Below, one piece after another: positions 1 to 9,067 of a stretch of DNA of 64,000 nucleotides. The notes under the pieces were generated by a model. The model searched no databases. It saw nothing but the letters and a program-made list of their open reading frames with translations, and was not told where the DNA came from. The stretch is from NCBI RefSeq assembly GCF_047300855.1, contig NZ_CP170197.1, positions 1,798,001-1,862,000 on the forward strand, given 5' to 3'. Within the stretch, counting starts at the first letter, position 1; every line of letters begins with the position of its first letter. The position numbers and the translations under genes were made by a program. Source of the DNA: Sulfuriferula sp047300855 (GTDB lineage: Bacteria > Pseudomonadota > Gammaproteobacteria > Burkholderiales > Sulfuriferulaceae).

Positions 1-2942
1 AAACCCCAGTGGATCGGGATACCGACCGTATGCACCGTCTTGCCGTTCACCGTGAGCGCCTTGAGTCGCCTGGTGACGACCGCCACCGCCTTGATGTGGC
101 CGCGGTTGGAACGCACTGTCACCATACTGCCATTCGCGATGCCTTTCTCTTTTGCCAGCGCTTCACCCAATTCGACGAATTGCTGCGGCTGGAGAACCGA
201 ATTGATGACCGCGTGCTTGGTCCAGTAATGGAAGTGCTCGGTGAGCCGGTAGGTGGTACCCGCGTAAGGGAAATCCTTGGCGGTGCCAAACTGCTCCAGA
301 TCGCCCTTGAATACCCGCGCCGCCGGATTGCTCACCACTTTAGGATGCAAGGGGTTGGTTCCGATGGGCGTCTCAAACGGCTCATAGTGTTCCGGGAATG
401 GCCCTTCCACCATCTTGTCCAGCGCAAACAAGCGCGCCACACCCTCCGGTTGCATGATGAAAGGTTCCATACCCTGATCGGGTGCGGAATCCGGTTTGAA
501 GTCGGGCACGTCGAACCCCACCCACTTGCTGCCATTCCAGTGGATGATGCTGCGCTTGGGGTCCCAGGGTTTGCCCGCAGGGTCGCAGGAAGCGCGGTTA
601 TAGAGGATGCGCCGGTTGGCGGGCCAGGCGAAAGCCCAGTCCAGGGTCTCCCCCAATCCGCTCGGATCAGCATTGTCCCGGCGCGCCATCATGTTGCCCT
701 TTTCGGTCCATGCACCGGCGAAAATCCAGCAACCGCTGGCGGTGGAGCCGTTGTCCTGCAACAGGGCGAAGCTATCCAGCTGTTGCCCGGCCTTGACCAG
801 CACCTTGGTCGCATCCTTCGGATCTGCAATATCAGCCAGCGCCTTGCCGTTGTATTCCCTGGCCAGTTCTTCCGGGCCGGGCACATCGGGAATAGCGTAA
901 TTCCAGGTCAAATTGAGGACAGGATCCGGGAAGGCACCGCCTTCTTTCTTATACATATCTCGCAGGCGGCTAAAGATGCCTGCCATGATCTCCGGGTCGC
1001 CTTTGGCCTCTCCAGGCGGCTCAGCGCCTTTCCAGTGCCATTGCATCCAGCGGCTGCTATTCACCAAGGCTCCGTCCTCTTCCGCGAAGCAGGAGGATGG
1101 CAGGCGGAATACCTCGGTCTGAATCCGGCTGGAATCCACATCATTGTATTCGCCGAAATTCTTCCAGAACTCGGAGGTTTCCGTCGCCAGTGGGTCAATG
1201 ATGACGAGGTACTTGAGCTTGGCCAACGCGCCGCCGATTTTCGCCTTGTTGGGGAAAGAGGCAAGCGGATTGAAGCCCTGGCAGAAATAGCCGTTCATTT
1301 TGCCGTTATGCATATCCTCGAACACCTGCAGGACATCATGTACCTTGTCCAGTTTGGGCAGGTAGTCGTAGGCCCAGTTGTTTTCCTGAGTCGCCGCATC
1401 CCCAAACCAGGCTTTCATCAGACTTACGTGAAACTTGGGATAATTTTGCCAGTAGTTGAGTTGCCCGGGACGCAGCGCTTTCGGGGTGCGTGTTTCGATA
1501 AATTTCCCATAGTCCGTTTCCTTTTCGCCCGGCAGCGTCAGATAGCCCGGCAGCATATTGGAAAGCAGGCCAAGGTCGGTAAGGCCCTGAATGTTGGAAT
1601 GGCCGCGTAGCGCATTCACCCCGCCGCCCGCCATGCCCACATTGCCGAGCAAGAGCTGTACCATGGCGGCGGTGCGGATAATCTGCGATCCGACGCTATG
1701 CTGGGTCCAGCCCAGCGCGTACATGATGGTCATGGTCTTGTTGGGTGCGCTGGTTTCCGCGATCATCTCGCACACCTTGAGGAACTGCTCCTTGGGCGTG
1801 CCGCAGATGTTGCTCACCACATCCGGTGTATAGCGGGCGTAGTGCTGCTTCATCAGATTGAACGCGCAGCGCGGATTGGCGAGCGTTTCGTCGACTTCGG
1901 CAAAGCCATCCGCGCCGATCACATAAGACCAAGTGCTTTTGTCGTAGCTGCGTTTAGCGGCATCGTAGCCTGAGAACAGGCCTTCCTCGAACTGATAGTC
2001 GCCATTGATCAGGAAAGTGGCATTGGTGTATTTCTTGACGTACTCGTGCTGGATCTTGTCGTGGGCCAGCAAATAGTTGATTAGGCCGCCCAGGAACGCG
2101 ATATCCGTGCCGGTACGGATCGGTGCGTAATAGTCGGCCACCGCCGCCGAGCGGTTGAAGCGGGGATCCACCACCACCAGCTTGGCCTTGTTGTGGGCCT
2201 TCGCTTCCGTTACCCATTTGAAACCGCACGGGTGTGCCTCGGCGGCATTGCCGCCCATGATCAAAACCAGATTTGCGTTCTTGATGTCAACCCAATGGTT
2301 GGTCATCGCGCCGCGACCGAACGTAGGGGCAAGACTTGCCACCGTAGGTCCGTGTCAAACACGCGCTTGATTGTCGAATGCGAGCATCCCTAAACTGCGA
2401 ACCACCTTGTGGGTCAGGTAACCACTTTCGTTGGACGAAGCGGACGCCGCAAGAAATCCTGTCGTGAGCCAACGGTTCACCGTCGCGCCTTCGGCATTCT
2501 TGGCGATAAAGTTTTTGTCCCGATCGTCCTTCACCAGCCGGGCGATGCGGCTGAAGGCATCATTCCAGGAAATGCGCTTCCACTCATTGGAACCCGCTGC
2601 GCGGTATTCAGGAAACTGCAGCCGGTTCGGACTGTGCACGAAATCCAGCAGCCCCGCACCCTTGGGACATAAGGTGCCGCGATTCACCGGATGATCCGGA
2701 TCGCCTTCGATATGGATAATATTCAGTTTCGCGTTTTTGGCCTTGTCGCCCAAGCTGTACATCAGCAGACCGCAGCTTACCGAACAGTAGGGGCAGGTGT
2801 TGCGCGTTTCGGTGCTGCGTAGCAATTTGAATTCGCGCACTTCCGCCAGTGCGACAGCGGGTGAAAAACCCATTACGGCAAGGCTGGACCCGCCCATGCC
2901 TGCAGCACAGATTTTAAAAAACTGCCTACGGTTGACTTGCAT
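1..2942 (-). CDS. fdnG: Formate dehydrogenase-N type major subunit, selenoprotein (3' end outside window)
   Basis: Catalytic subunit of a periplasmic formate dehydrogenase, oxidising formate to CO2 with Mo/W-bis-MGD and an N-terminal [4Fe-4S] cluster. A twin-arginine signal (NRRQFFK) opens the protein, followed by the cluster motif CPYCSVSCGLL and, about 195 residues in, an in-frame UGA (2355-2357) within DNQARV-U-HGPTVASL, the known selenocysteine position. After the UGA the frame stays open to the window edge, with FdnG landmarks such as a GGNAAEAHPCG region and a C-terminal IHWG. About 980 codons are present, against roughly 1015 in E. coli FdnG, so about 35 residues are missing. ATG at 2942 is preferred over TTG at 2954 because GGAGG lies 5' of it. 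Automated callers would wrongly break this gene at the UGA. Partner iron-sulfur and cytochrome subunits should follow beyond base 1. Confidence 0.95.
2311..2357 (-). promoter_or_regulatory. SECIS element for selenocysteine insertion
   Basis: Immediately 3' of the in-frame UGA the mRNA can fold into a hairpin whose upper part reads GG-U-GGCAA-GUC-UUGCC-CC: a five-pair stem, a GUC loop and a bulged U two pairs below. This is the layout recognised by SelB in E. coli fdhF and fdnG (known for the family). It supports reading the UGA as selenocysteine and implies that selA, selB, selC and selD lie elsewhere in the genome. Confidence 0.85.
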
Positions 2943-3217
2943 CGCTTCCTCCAATGGATGAAATGATTACTGGGATATTAACAACTGCAAAAATACTAGC
3001 AATAAATATGCCGACATAAAAATACTTTAATAAACATATTGTTGGTTAATATTTAATTCAGGAGCATGGACAAAAATACCCATTTGCAAGACAGAATGTC
3101 CCAGCCTTGATGAGCGATTTGGCGTTATCACCAACACCATGCTTGCGACATGGGCCCAGAAGCATCACACTTTAAAGAGTAGACCAAAAAAATTAAATAA
3201 TGTAGCAGGAGTTTGCA
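2943..3217. promoter_or_regulatory. Divergent regulatory region between fdnG and the response regulator gene
   Basis: A 275-base, AT-rich stretch separating two diverging transcription units. It holds the ribosome binding site of fdnG (GGAGG, minus strand) and of the response regulator (AGGAG at 3207-3211, plus strand). A GG-N10-GC sigma54 promoter was looked for because of the neighbouring activator; the best candidate, near 3083-3104 on the minus strand, has the wrong spacing. No convincing FNR box was found. Control of both genes from here is inference from position. Confidence 0.5.
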
Positions 3218-4612
3218 ATGAGTACTTCACCTTACCTTGGCCAGGTGGATGCATCTGGCATGCCGACTGCGTCGTCTGAATTCGGTTCATGGCAGCAGTA
3301 CGCCATACTGGTAATAGACGACGAAGGCGGCATGCGTAATTTTCTTGGCCGGGCACTAAGTAGCCGCTGCGGCGCGGTCAAGACAGCCGCCAGCGCAGAA
3401 GATGGCGCGCGCCTTGTAGAGGAGCAACACTTCGACCTGATCATCCTCGATGTTTCCCTGCCCGGTAAATCCGGCATCGAGTGGCTGCACGAATTGCGCC
3501 ATACCGGCTTCTACGGCGACGTCATCCTGATTACCGCCTTCGCCGACATGGAAACCGCCATCGGTGCACTACGCGCAGGCGCTACCGATTTCATCCTGAA
3601 ACCATTTCGTATCGACCAGTTGCTTAACGCCATCGGCCGCTGTTTCGACCGCGCCCATCTGGCGCGGGAAAATTTCGTGCTGCGCCGCGCCATGGCAGAT
3701 CTGTCCGAAGTGACGGAACTGGTGGGAGAATCCTCCGCCATGGCTGAAATGCGCGCCATGATCAACCGCCTGGCGCCATTACCCACCACAGTACTGATCA
3801 GTGGTGAATCCGGAACCGGTAAGGAGGTTGTGGCACGTGCCTTGCACAACCATAGTCCGCGCGCCAGCCAGCCTTTTGTACCGGTCAACTGCGGCGCCAT
3901 TGCAGCGGAACTTATGGAAAGTGAGCTGTTCGGTCATGTCAAGGGCGCCTTCACCGGTTCCAGCGGCGAACGCAAGGGACTGTTTTTCTACGCACAGGGC
4001 GGCACGCTGTTCCTCGACGAGGTGGGTGAACTGCCGCTTGCCATGCAGACCAAACTGCTGCGCGCGCTTGAGGAGAAAAAGATCCGGCCGGTAGGCTCGG
4101 AGCGCGAGATTCCTGTCGATGTGCGCATCATTGCTGCCACCAATCGCAAGCTTTCCAGCGCGGTTCATAGCGGGCATTTTCGGGCTGATCTGTTCTATCG
4201 TCTGGACGTGATGAGTATTCTTATTCCGCCTCTACGTGAACGGCGTGACGATGTCCTGCCGTTGGCGCGGCATTTCATGGGGCAACTATCCGCTCAACTC
4301 GGCGTACCACCCATCACCATCTGCGACGATATTCTGCAAGCCATGCGCGTTTATGCCTGGCCCGGCAATGCGCGCGAACTCAGAAACCTGATCGAGCGTT
4401 CGCTCATCCTGGGAAAATTCCCCATTGGCTGCGTGAGTCCGGTCAGTGCGCCTGCCCTTCCCGGTCAGGCACCGGTTACGCTTGAGGAAGTGGAAAAGCA
4501 ACATATTCTGCGTGTGCTCGATAGCGTGTCCGGAAACAAGTCGGAAGCCGCCCGCCTCCTCGATATTTCGCGCAAGACGCTGGAACGCAAGTGCACCGTT
4601 TGGCAAATCTGA
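3218..4612 (+). CDS. Sigma54-dependent response regulator (NtrC family)
   Basis: Two-component transcription activator of 464 residues. After a 28-residue leader comes a receiver domain with acidic pair DD at about 34-35, phospho-acceptor Asp78 (LIILDVSLPG) and Lys128 (FILKPF). The AAA+ domain carries Walker A GESGTGKE (about 196-203), the sigma54-contacting loop as GAFTGS (243-248) instead of the usual GAFTGA, Walker B-type GGTLFLDEVGEL and an arginine-finger region FRADLFYRL. The end is a Fis-type helix-turn-helix (NKSEAARLLDISRKTLERK). ATG is preceded by AGGAG at six bases. The kinase gene follows 10 bases after the stop, and fdnG diverges upstream, so control of formate dehydrogenase is a reasonable inference. 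Whether the Ser variant still engages sigma54 is untested. Confidence 0.92.
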   Translation: MSTSPYLGQVDASGMPTASSEFGSWQQYAILVIDDEGGMRNFLGRALSSRCGAVKTAASAEDGARLVEEQHFDLIILDVSLPGKSGIEWLHELRHTGFYGDVILITAFADMETAIGALRAGATDFILKPFRIDQLLNAIGRCFDRAHLARENFVLRRAMADLSEVTELVGESSAMAEMRAMINRLAPLPTTVLISGESGTGKEVVARALHNHSPRASQPFVPVNCGAIAAELMESELFGHVKGAFTGSSGERKGLFFYAQGGTLFLDEVGELPLAMQTKLLRALEEKKIRPVGSEREIPVDVRIIAATNRKLSSAVHSGHFRADLFYRLDVMSILIPPLRERRDDVLPLARHFMGQLSAQLGVPPITICDDILQAMRVYAWPGNARELRNLIERSLILGKFPIGCVSPVSAPALPGQAPVTLEEVEKQHILRVLDSVSGNKSEAARLLDISRKTLERKCTVWQI

Positions 4613-4622
4613 TCCCGATATC

Positions 4623-6647
4623 GTGCAGTTGAGGTCTCTGAAATCCAGACTACAGTTTTCTGTCCGTTCCAAGCTGCTGTTTCTGGTGCTGCTGCCCCTG
4701 TTGGTGGTGCTTCCAATCCTGATAGGACTCACCTCATACTGGGCCAATACCTACTACGACCGCTTGCTGATTTTCAAGGTCAACAGCGATCTGGCCGTCG
4801 CCCATCAATATTTTGCCAACGTCACCGATCATCTGGGGCAGGAAGTCGGCGGTCTGGCACGCTCCTACAGCCTGGTTAACCTGTTGGGGCAACATACTCA
4901 GGCAGACAAGACCAACTGGCTGATGTGGACACGTGATGAACACAAGCTGGATTTCTTGTATCTGCTTGACACCCACGGCCGCATTGTCGCGCCAGCCAGC
5001 CGCTTCGAGGCCGCTGCATGGCCGATAGTGAAGCAGGCGCTACAGGGGGAATCCTCTACTGCCATCGACATTTTCTCACCCGCGCAACTGTCTGCGATTG
5101 ACCCGGCATTGGCCCGCCGCGCCCTGATCGAGATCGTCCCCACGCGCAGTGCGGCAACCTCATCGCAACGCATGGAAACCCGCGGCATGATGATACATAC
5201 TGCGACACCCGTCTATGACGCGCAGGGACAACTTGCGGGAGTGCTGGAAGGCGGCGTGCTGCTCAACCACAATCTGGACTTCGTCGACACCATCAACAAC
5301 CTGGTTTACAAGGAAGGCTCGTTACCGTTCGGTTCCAAAGGCACGGCCACGCTGTTTCTGGATGACGTACGCATTGCCACCAACGTACGCCTGTTCGAGG
5401 GAAAACGCGCACTCGGCACCCGCGTCTCGCGTGTGGTGCGCGACACGGTGCTGGGGCATGGTACCACCTGGCTGCACCGCGCTTTCGTGGTCAACGACTG
5501 GTATGTGTCTGGCTATGAGCCCATTCAGGACAGCTTCGGAAAGCGCGTCGGCATGCTCTACGCAGGTTTCCTCGAAACGCCATTCGATACCGCCAAGACG
5601 GTTGCACTGGCGGGAATAATTCTGGTGATTGTGCTGGTGAGCGCGGTAGGTGGTTTTATCTCGTTGAAATGGGCCCGCGCCATTTTTCTGCCGCTGGAGA
5701 AAATGAACCAGACCATGAGCGCGGTGGAAGCGGGCGACCTGTCAGCGCGCACCGGCGCACTGGCAAGCCAGGATGAAATCGGCCAGTTGGCGCGACATTT
5801 TGATCAGTTGCTGGAAAAACTTCAGACTCAGAATCGCGAGATCAAAACCTGGGCCGATGAACTGGACAGAAAAGTCGTAGAGCGCACTATCGAACTGGAG
5901 TCAGCCAATCAACAACTGATAGACACCCAAAAACAATTGGCGATGTCGGAAAAGCTGGCGGCTATCGGTGAACTCACCGCGGGCGTGGCGCACGAGATCA
6001 ACAACCCTACAGCAGTCATCCAGGGCAATCTCGATTTGCTGGTTGAACTGATCGGCGCACACGCCGACCCGGTACGCGAGGAAATTCGCCTTATCAACCA
6101 GCAGATACAGCGCATCCGCCTGATAGTCACCAATCTGTTGCAATTCGCACGCCCGGCGGAATTCGCCGGTTATGTCGAGCCAATGGATGTGAATCCGCTG
6201 CTGTCGGATTGCCTGGTATTGGTCAGGCACCAGCTTGGCAAAACGCGTATCGCGGTCACTCAGGACTATCGCGCAACACACCACATCGCGATGAACCGCA
6301 ATGAGCTGCAGCAAGTCATCGTCAATTTGATGGTCAATGCCATCCACGCCATGCCAGAGGGCGGGGTCTTGACCTTGGTAACGCGTGACTGGGAAAACAT
6401 CGGCGTCTGCATCAGCGTGTCCGATACTGGAGCAGGCATTGCGCCTGAAGTATTGCCACGTATTTTTGACCCATTCTTTACTACCCGCAAACAGCATGGC
6501 AGTGGACTGGGATTGTCGGTCAGCTATGGATTGCTGGAGCGCTATGGCAATCGCATCACGGTGACGAGTGAACCGGGTAAAGGCGCAACATTCACGATCT
6601 GGCTACGGGTCGAGCCAATTTATATGAAAGGCGAGGCTGTCGACTGA
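4623..6647 (+). CDS. Cache/HAMP sensor histidine kinase, partner of the upstream regulator
   Basis: Membrane sensor kinase of about 674 residues. Visible parts are a first membrane segment near residues 16-36, a periplasmic sensor region of about 290 residues of Cache type (ligand unknown), a second membrane segment near 327-348, a HAMP linker, a coiled coil, and a HisKA domain with phospho-accepting His457 in AHEINNP. The ATPase domain follows with the N box near 560, DTGAGI near 601 and GSGLGLSV near 626. The AHEINNP type is usual for partners of NtrC-family regulators. The start is uncertain: GTG at 4623 lies just after the regulator's stop but has no clear Shine-Dalgarno; TTG at 4629 is possible. 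The frame is open further upstream, but that part overlaps the regulator and looks non-coding. Confidence 0.9.
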   Translation: MQLRSLKSRLQFSVRSKLLFLVLLPLLVVLPILIGLTSYWANTYYDRLLIFKVNSDLAVAHQYFANVTDHLGQEVGGLARSYSLVNLLGQHTQADKTNWLMWTRDEHKLDFLYLLDTHGRIVAPASRFEAAAWPIVKQALQGESSTAIDIFSPAQLSAIDPALARRALIEIVPTRSAATSSQRMETRGMMIHTATPVYDAQGQLAGVLEGGVLLNHNLDFVDTINNLVYKEGSLPFGSKGTATLFLDDVRIATNVRLFEGKRALGTRVSRVVRDTVLGHGTTWLHRAFVVNDWYVSGYEPIQDSFGKRVGMLYAGFLETPFDTAKTVALAGIILVIVLVSAVGGFISLKWARAIFLPLEKMNQTMSAVEAGDLSARTGALASQDEIGQLARHFDQLLEKLQTQNREIKTWADELDRKVVERTIELESANQQLIDTQKQLAMSEKLAAIGELTAGVAHEINNPTAVIQGNLDLLVELIGAHADPVREEIRLINQQIQRIRLIVTNLLQFARPAEFAGYVEPMDVNPLLSDCLVLVRHQLGKTRIAVTQDYRATHHIAMNRNELQQVIVNLMVNAIHAMPEGGVLTLVTRDWENIGVCISVSDTGAGIAPEVLPRIFDPFFTTRKQHGSGLGLSVSYGLLERYGNRITVTSEPGKGATFTIWLRVEPIYMKGEAVD

Positions 6648-6680
6648 AGTATTGATCTCCGCCCGGCTTTTCCTGCCAGC

Positions 6681-6696
6681 GTTACATTTCGTTACA
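6681..6696 (+). promoter_or_regulatory. RstA-box-like direct repeat
   Basis: GTTACA occurs twice with a ten-base period (6681-6686 and 6691-6696), giving TACATTTCGTTACA. This fits the published E. coli RstA-box pattern TACATNTNGTTACA at every fixed position. Ten-base direct repeats are typical of OmpR/PhoB-family regulator sites. It lies about 130 bases before the small secreted protein gene at 6829. Which regulator binds here is not known. Confidence 0.45.
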
Positions 6697-6828
6697 AATT
6701 GACACCCCTACTCCAGGCCTGGGCAGCTAATCTGCAGTTGTGCTCAGACATGCACGCGGACCAGGTAGCTTTCAGCTACTTTTTTGAACCGCATGTTGGT
6801 TGCAAGCCACTTAATTAGGAGACACATC

Positions 6829-7131
6829 ATGAACAGTACACATCGATTGATTACAGCTTTACTGGTGGGTGCCAGCCTGCTGATTGGCCTACCGAGCCTG
6901 GCTCAAGCCGATGACGACGATTGGGGACATCTCGGCATTAACTTTTCGGTAGGCGCCCCAGTTTATTATGGGCCGCCCGCCTATGTTTATACGCCGCCGC
7001 CTCGAGTCTATTATGGGCCGCCGCGACCCGTCTATTATGATCGCGGATACGGCTACTGGCACGATCGCGGACGTTGGCATGGCCGTGGACATTGGCGTCA
7101 TCACGAACACGACGATGACGATGACGATTGA
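6829..7131 (+). CDS. Small secreted low-complexity protein, Tyr/Gly/Pro repeats and His/Asp-rich tail
   Basis: A 100-residue exported protein of no family I can name. ATG at 6829 has AGGAGA five to seven bases upstream; an earlier in-frame start at 6784 lacks this. A signal peptide ends around LAQA-DDDD. The middle repeats VYYGPP / AYVYTPPP / VYYGPP / VYYDRG, then comes an RGYGYWHDRGRWHGRGHW stretch and a tail of His and a run of Asp. Similar short proteins are common in Proteobacteria and are of unknown role; the His/Asp tail suggests metal binding or a surface role, which is only a guess. It follows the two-component pair but has its own upstream region with a possible regulator site. Confidence 0.75.
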   Translation: MNSTHRLITALLVGASLLIGLPSLAQADDDDWGHLGINFSVGAPVYYGPPAYVYTPPPRVYYGPPRPVYYDRGYGYWHDRGRWHGRGHWRHHEHDDDDDD

Positions 7132-7154
7132 GCCTTAATTCGGACTAAACACTG

Positions 7155-8357
7155 TCAGTCGTAACTCAGACCCATCGCCTCGCGCACGTCACGCATCGTC
7201 TCGCGCGCGAGGTCACGAGCTTTTTCGCAACCATCGGCAATGAGGTTACGTACTAACGACGGACTATCCTGGTACATCCGGGCACGTTCGCGCATCGGCT
7301 CCTGCTCTTTCAACACACCTTCGATGACAGGCTGTTTGCATTCCAGGCAACCAATGCCTGCGCTGGTACAGCCTGCACGCACCCAGGTTTGCACATCCTC
7401 GCCGGAATACACCAAATGCAACTGCCACACTGGACATTTTTCCGGCGATCCGGGATCGGTGCGCCGTACGCGTGCCGGATCGGTGGGCATGGTGCGAATT
7501 TTCTTGGTTACACTTTCCGCATCTTCGCGTAGGGAGATAGTATTGTTGTATGACTTGGACATTTTTTGTCCGTCCAGGCCGGGCATTCTGGATGCCGCGG
7601 TGAGCAGCGCCTGCGGTTCGGCCAGGATCATTTTGCCTCCGCCTTCGAGGTAACCAAACAGGCGTTCCCGGTCGCCCAGCGACAGATTCTGCTGTTCGTT
7701 GAGTAACGCCTTGGCAGATTCCAGTGCTTCGTCGTCGCCCTGCTCCTGATAGCGTGTGCGCAATTCCCCGTATAAGCGCGCTTTTTTGGCGCCCATTTTT
7801 TTGACAGCAGCTGCGGCCTTTTGCTCGAAGCCAGGCTCACGCCCGTACAGGTGGTTGAAACGACGTGCCATTTCACGCGTGAACTCGATGTGCGGCACCT
7901 GGTCTTCTCCCACCGGCACCTGATTCGCGCGGTAGATCAGTATGTCCGCACTTTGCAGCAGCGGATAGCCCAGAAAACCATAGGTGGACAGGTCTTTCTC
8001 GCTCAACTTTTCCTGCTGGTCCTTGTAAGTAGGCACCCGTTCCAGCCAACCAAGCGGTGTAATCATCGACAGCAGCAGATGCAGTTCGGCATGCTCCGGC
8101 ACCTGCGACTGGATAAACAACGTAGCCTGGGACGGATCGACGCCCGCAGCAAGCCAGTCAATCACCATTTCCCACACGTTGTCCTGAATCACCTCGGGTG
8201 TGTCGTAATGGGTGGTCAAGGCATGCCAGTCTGCTACGAAAAACAGGCATTCGTATTCGTGCTGGAGATTAACCCAGTTTTTCAATACGCCATGGTAGTG
8301 GCCCAGATGCAGACTGCCGGTAGGGCGCATGCCGGATAAAACGCGGTTTGCGTACAT
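7155..8357 (-). CDS. trpS: Tryptophanyl-tRNA synthetase with possible Fe-S cluster motif
   Basis: Class I aminoacyl-tRNA synthetase charging tRNA-Trp. It has the HIGH-type motif as HLGHYHG near the N terminus and KMSKS. At 400 residues it is longer than the usual 330-350: about 50 extra residues, rich in Lys, Glu and Ala, sit between the ARRFNHLYGREPGF segment and KMSKS. In the C-terminal half four cysteines (Cys308, 330, 337, 340) are spaced C-x21-C-x6-C-x2-C. This nearly equals the C-x22-C-x6-C-x2-C pattern that binds a [4Fe-4S] cluster in Thermotoga maritima TrpRS. First gene of a minus-strand group with the protease and YciO genes (8-base gap, then a 1-base overlap). Confidence 0.97.
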   Translation of the reverse strand: MYANRVLSGMRPTGSLHLGHYHGVLKNWVNLQHEYECLFFVADWHALTTHYDTPEVIQDNVWEMVIDWLAAGVDPSQATLFIQSQVPEHAELHLLLSMITPLGWLERVPTYKDQQEKLSEKDLSTYGFLGYPLLQSADILIYRANQVPVGEDQVPHIEFTREMARRFNHLYGREPGFEQKAAAAVKKMGAKKARLYGELRTRYQEQGDDEALESAKALLNEQQNLSLGDRERLFGYLEGGGKMILAEPQALLTAASRMPGLDGQKMSKSYNNTISLREDAESVTKKIRTMPTDPARVRRTDPGSPEKCPVWQLHLVYSGEDVQTWVRAGCTSAGIGCLECKQPVIEGVLKEQEPMRERARMYQDSPSLVRNLIADGCEKARDLARETMRDVREAMGLSYD

Positions 8358-8365
8358 GATTGTAT

Positions 8366-9067
8366 TTAGTTGGTGATAATTTGGATGAGGGTAGCGATCT
8401 CGGCATGACCCAGGCCGGAGAAAGCACCCGTAATAACGATGACCAGCATTAATAAGGGGCTGAGTATCAGCCCGAGCCAGCCAATAAACATCAGCGCAAG
8501 CAAAATATAAAACCCATACGGCTCGATTTGTGCAAAGCGGTAGGCATAAGGCCCTGGCAGTAAGCTCACGGCGATCCGTCCGCCGTCCAGCGGCGGCAAT
8601 GGCAGCAGATTCAACGCCATCAACACTGCATTGATGAAAATGCCTGCTGCGCCCATCAGCGCCAAGGGTTGGGTATAACTATCGCCCAGCGCTATTCCCA
8701 GCTTGATGATCAGCGCCCATAATATGGCCATGAACAGATTGGCTGCGGGTCCTGCTACGGCTACCCACAACATGTCGCGCTTGGGATTACGCAGCGCGCC
8801 AAAATTGACCGGCACCGGTTTGGCCCAGCCGAACAGAATGAAGCCGCCACCCAGCACTTTACTCAGTAACAGGATGCTCAGCGGTACCAGGATGGTACCC
8901 ACCGGATCGACATGCTTGAAAGGATTGAGCGTGACGCGTCCCAGCATCCAGGCAGTCGAGTCACCAAAAAACTTGGCGACATAACCGTGCGCCGCTTCAT
9001 GCAGGGTAATGGCGAAAATGACCGGAATGATCCAGACGCTTATTTTTTGTATCAGGTTAAGTTCCAT
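8366..9067 (-). CDS. Site-2 protease family (M50) membrane metalloprotease
   Basis: Multi-pass membrane protein of 233 residues with the zinc-binding HEAAH motif in the first helix (ITLHEAAHGYVAKFFGD) and the second metal-ligand region as LPPLDGGR, both typical of the PDZ-less M50B group. Such proteins cleave within membrane helices; the substrate is unknown. About five to six hydrophobic segments are visible. It overlaps the YciO-like gene by one base and is followed after 8 bases by trpS, so the three are probably co-transcribed, an arrangement common in betaproteobacteria. Confidence 0.9.
   Translation of the reverse strand: MELNLIQKISVWIIPVIFAITLHEAAHGYVAKFFGDSTAWMLGRVTLNPFKHVDPVGTILVPLSILLLSKVLGGGFILFGWAKPVPVNFGALRNPKRDMLWVAVAGPAANLFMAILWALIIKLGIALGDSYTQPLALMGAAGIFINAVLMALNLLPLPPLDGGRIAVSLLPGPYAYRFAQIEPYGFYILLALMFIGWLGLILSPLLMLVIVITGAFSGLGHAEIATLIQIITN

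Noticed and set aside
9..1610. Plus-strand open frame of 533 codons
   Set aside because: Exactly antisense to the formate dehydrogenase frame, which has clear homology; the long opening reflects codon bias.
3083..3104. Sigma54 promoter (minus strand) before fdnG
   Set aside because: A TTGCA-like -12 exists, but the GG at -24 is two bases too far (12 instead of 10 between GG and GC).
6697..6740. TTGACA after the RstA-like repeat as a -35
   Set aside because: The nearest -10-like TAATCT is about 23 bases away, too far for sigma70.
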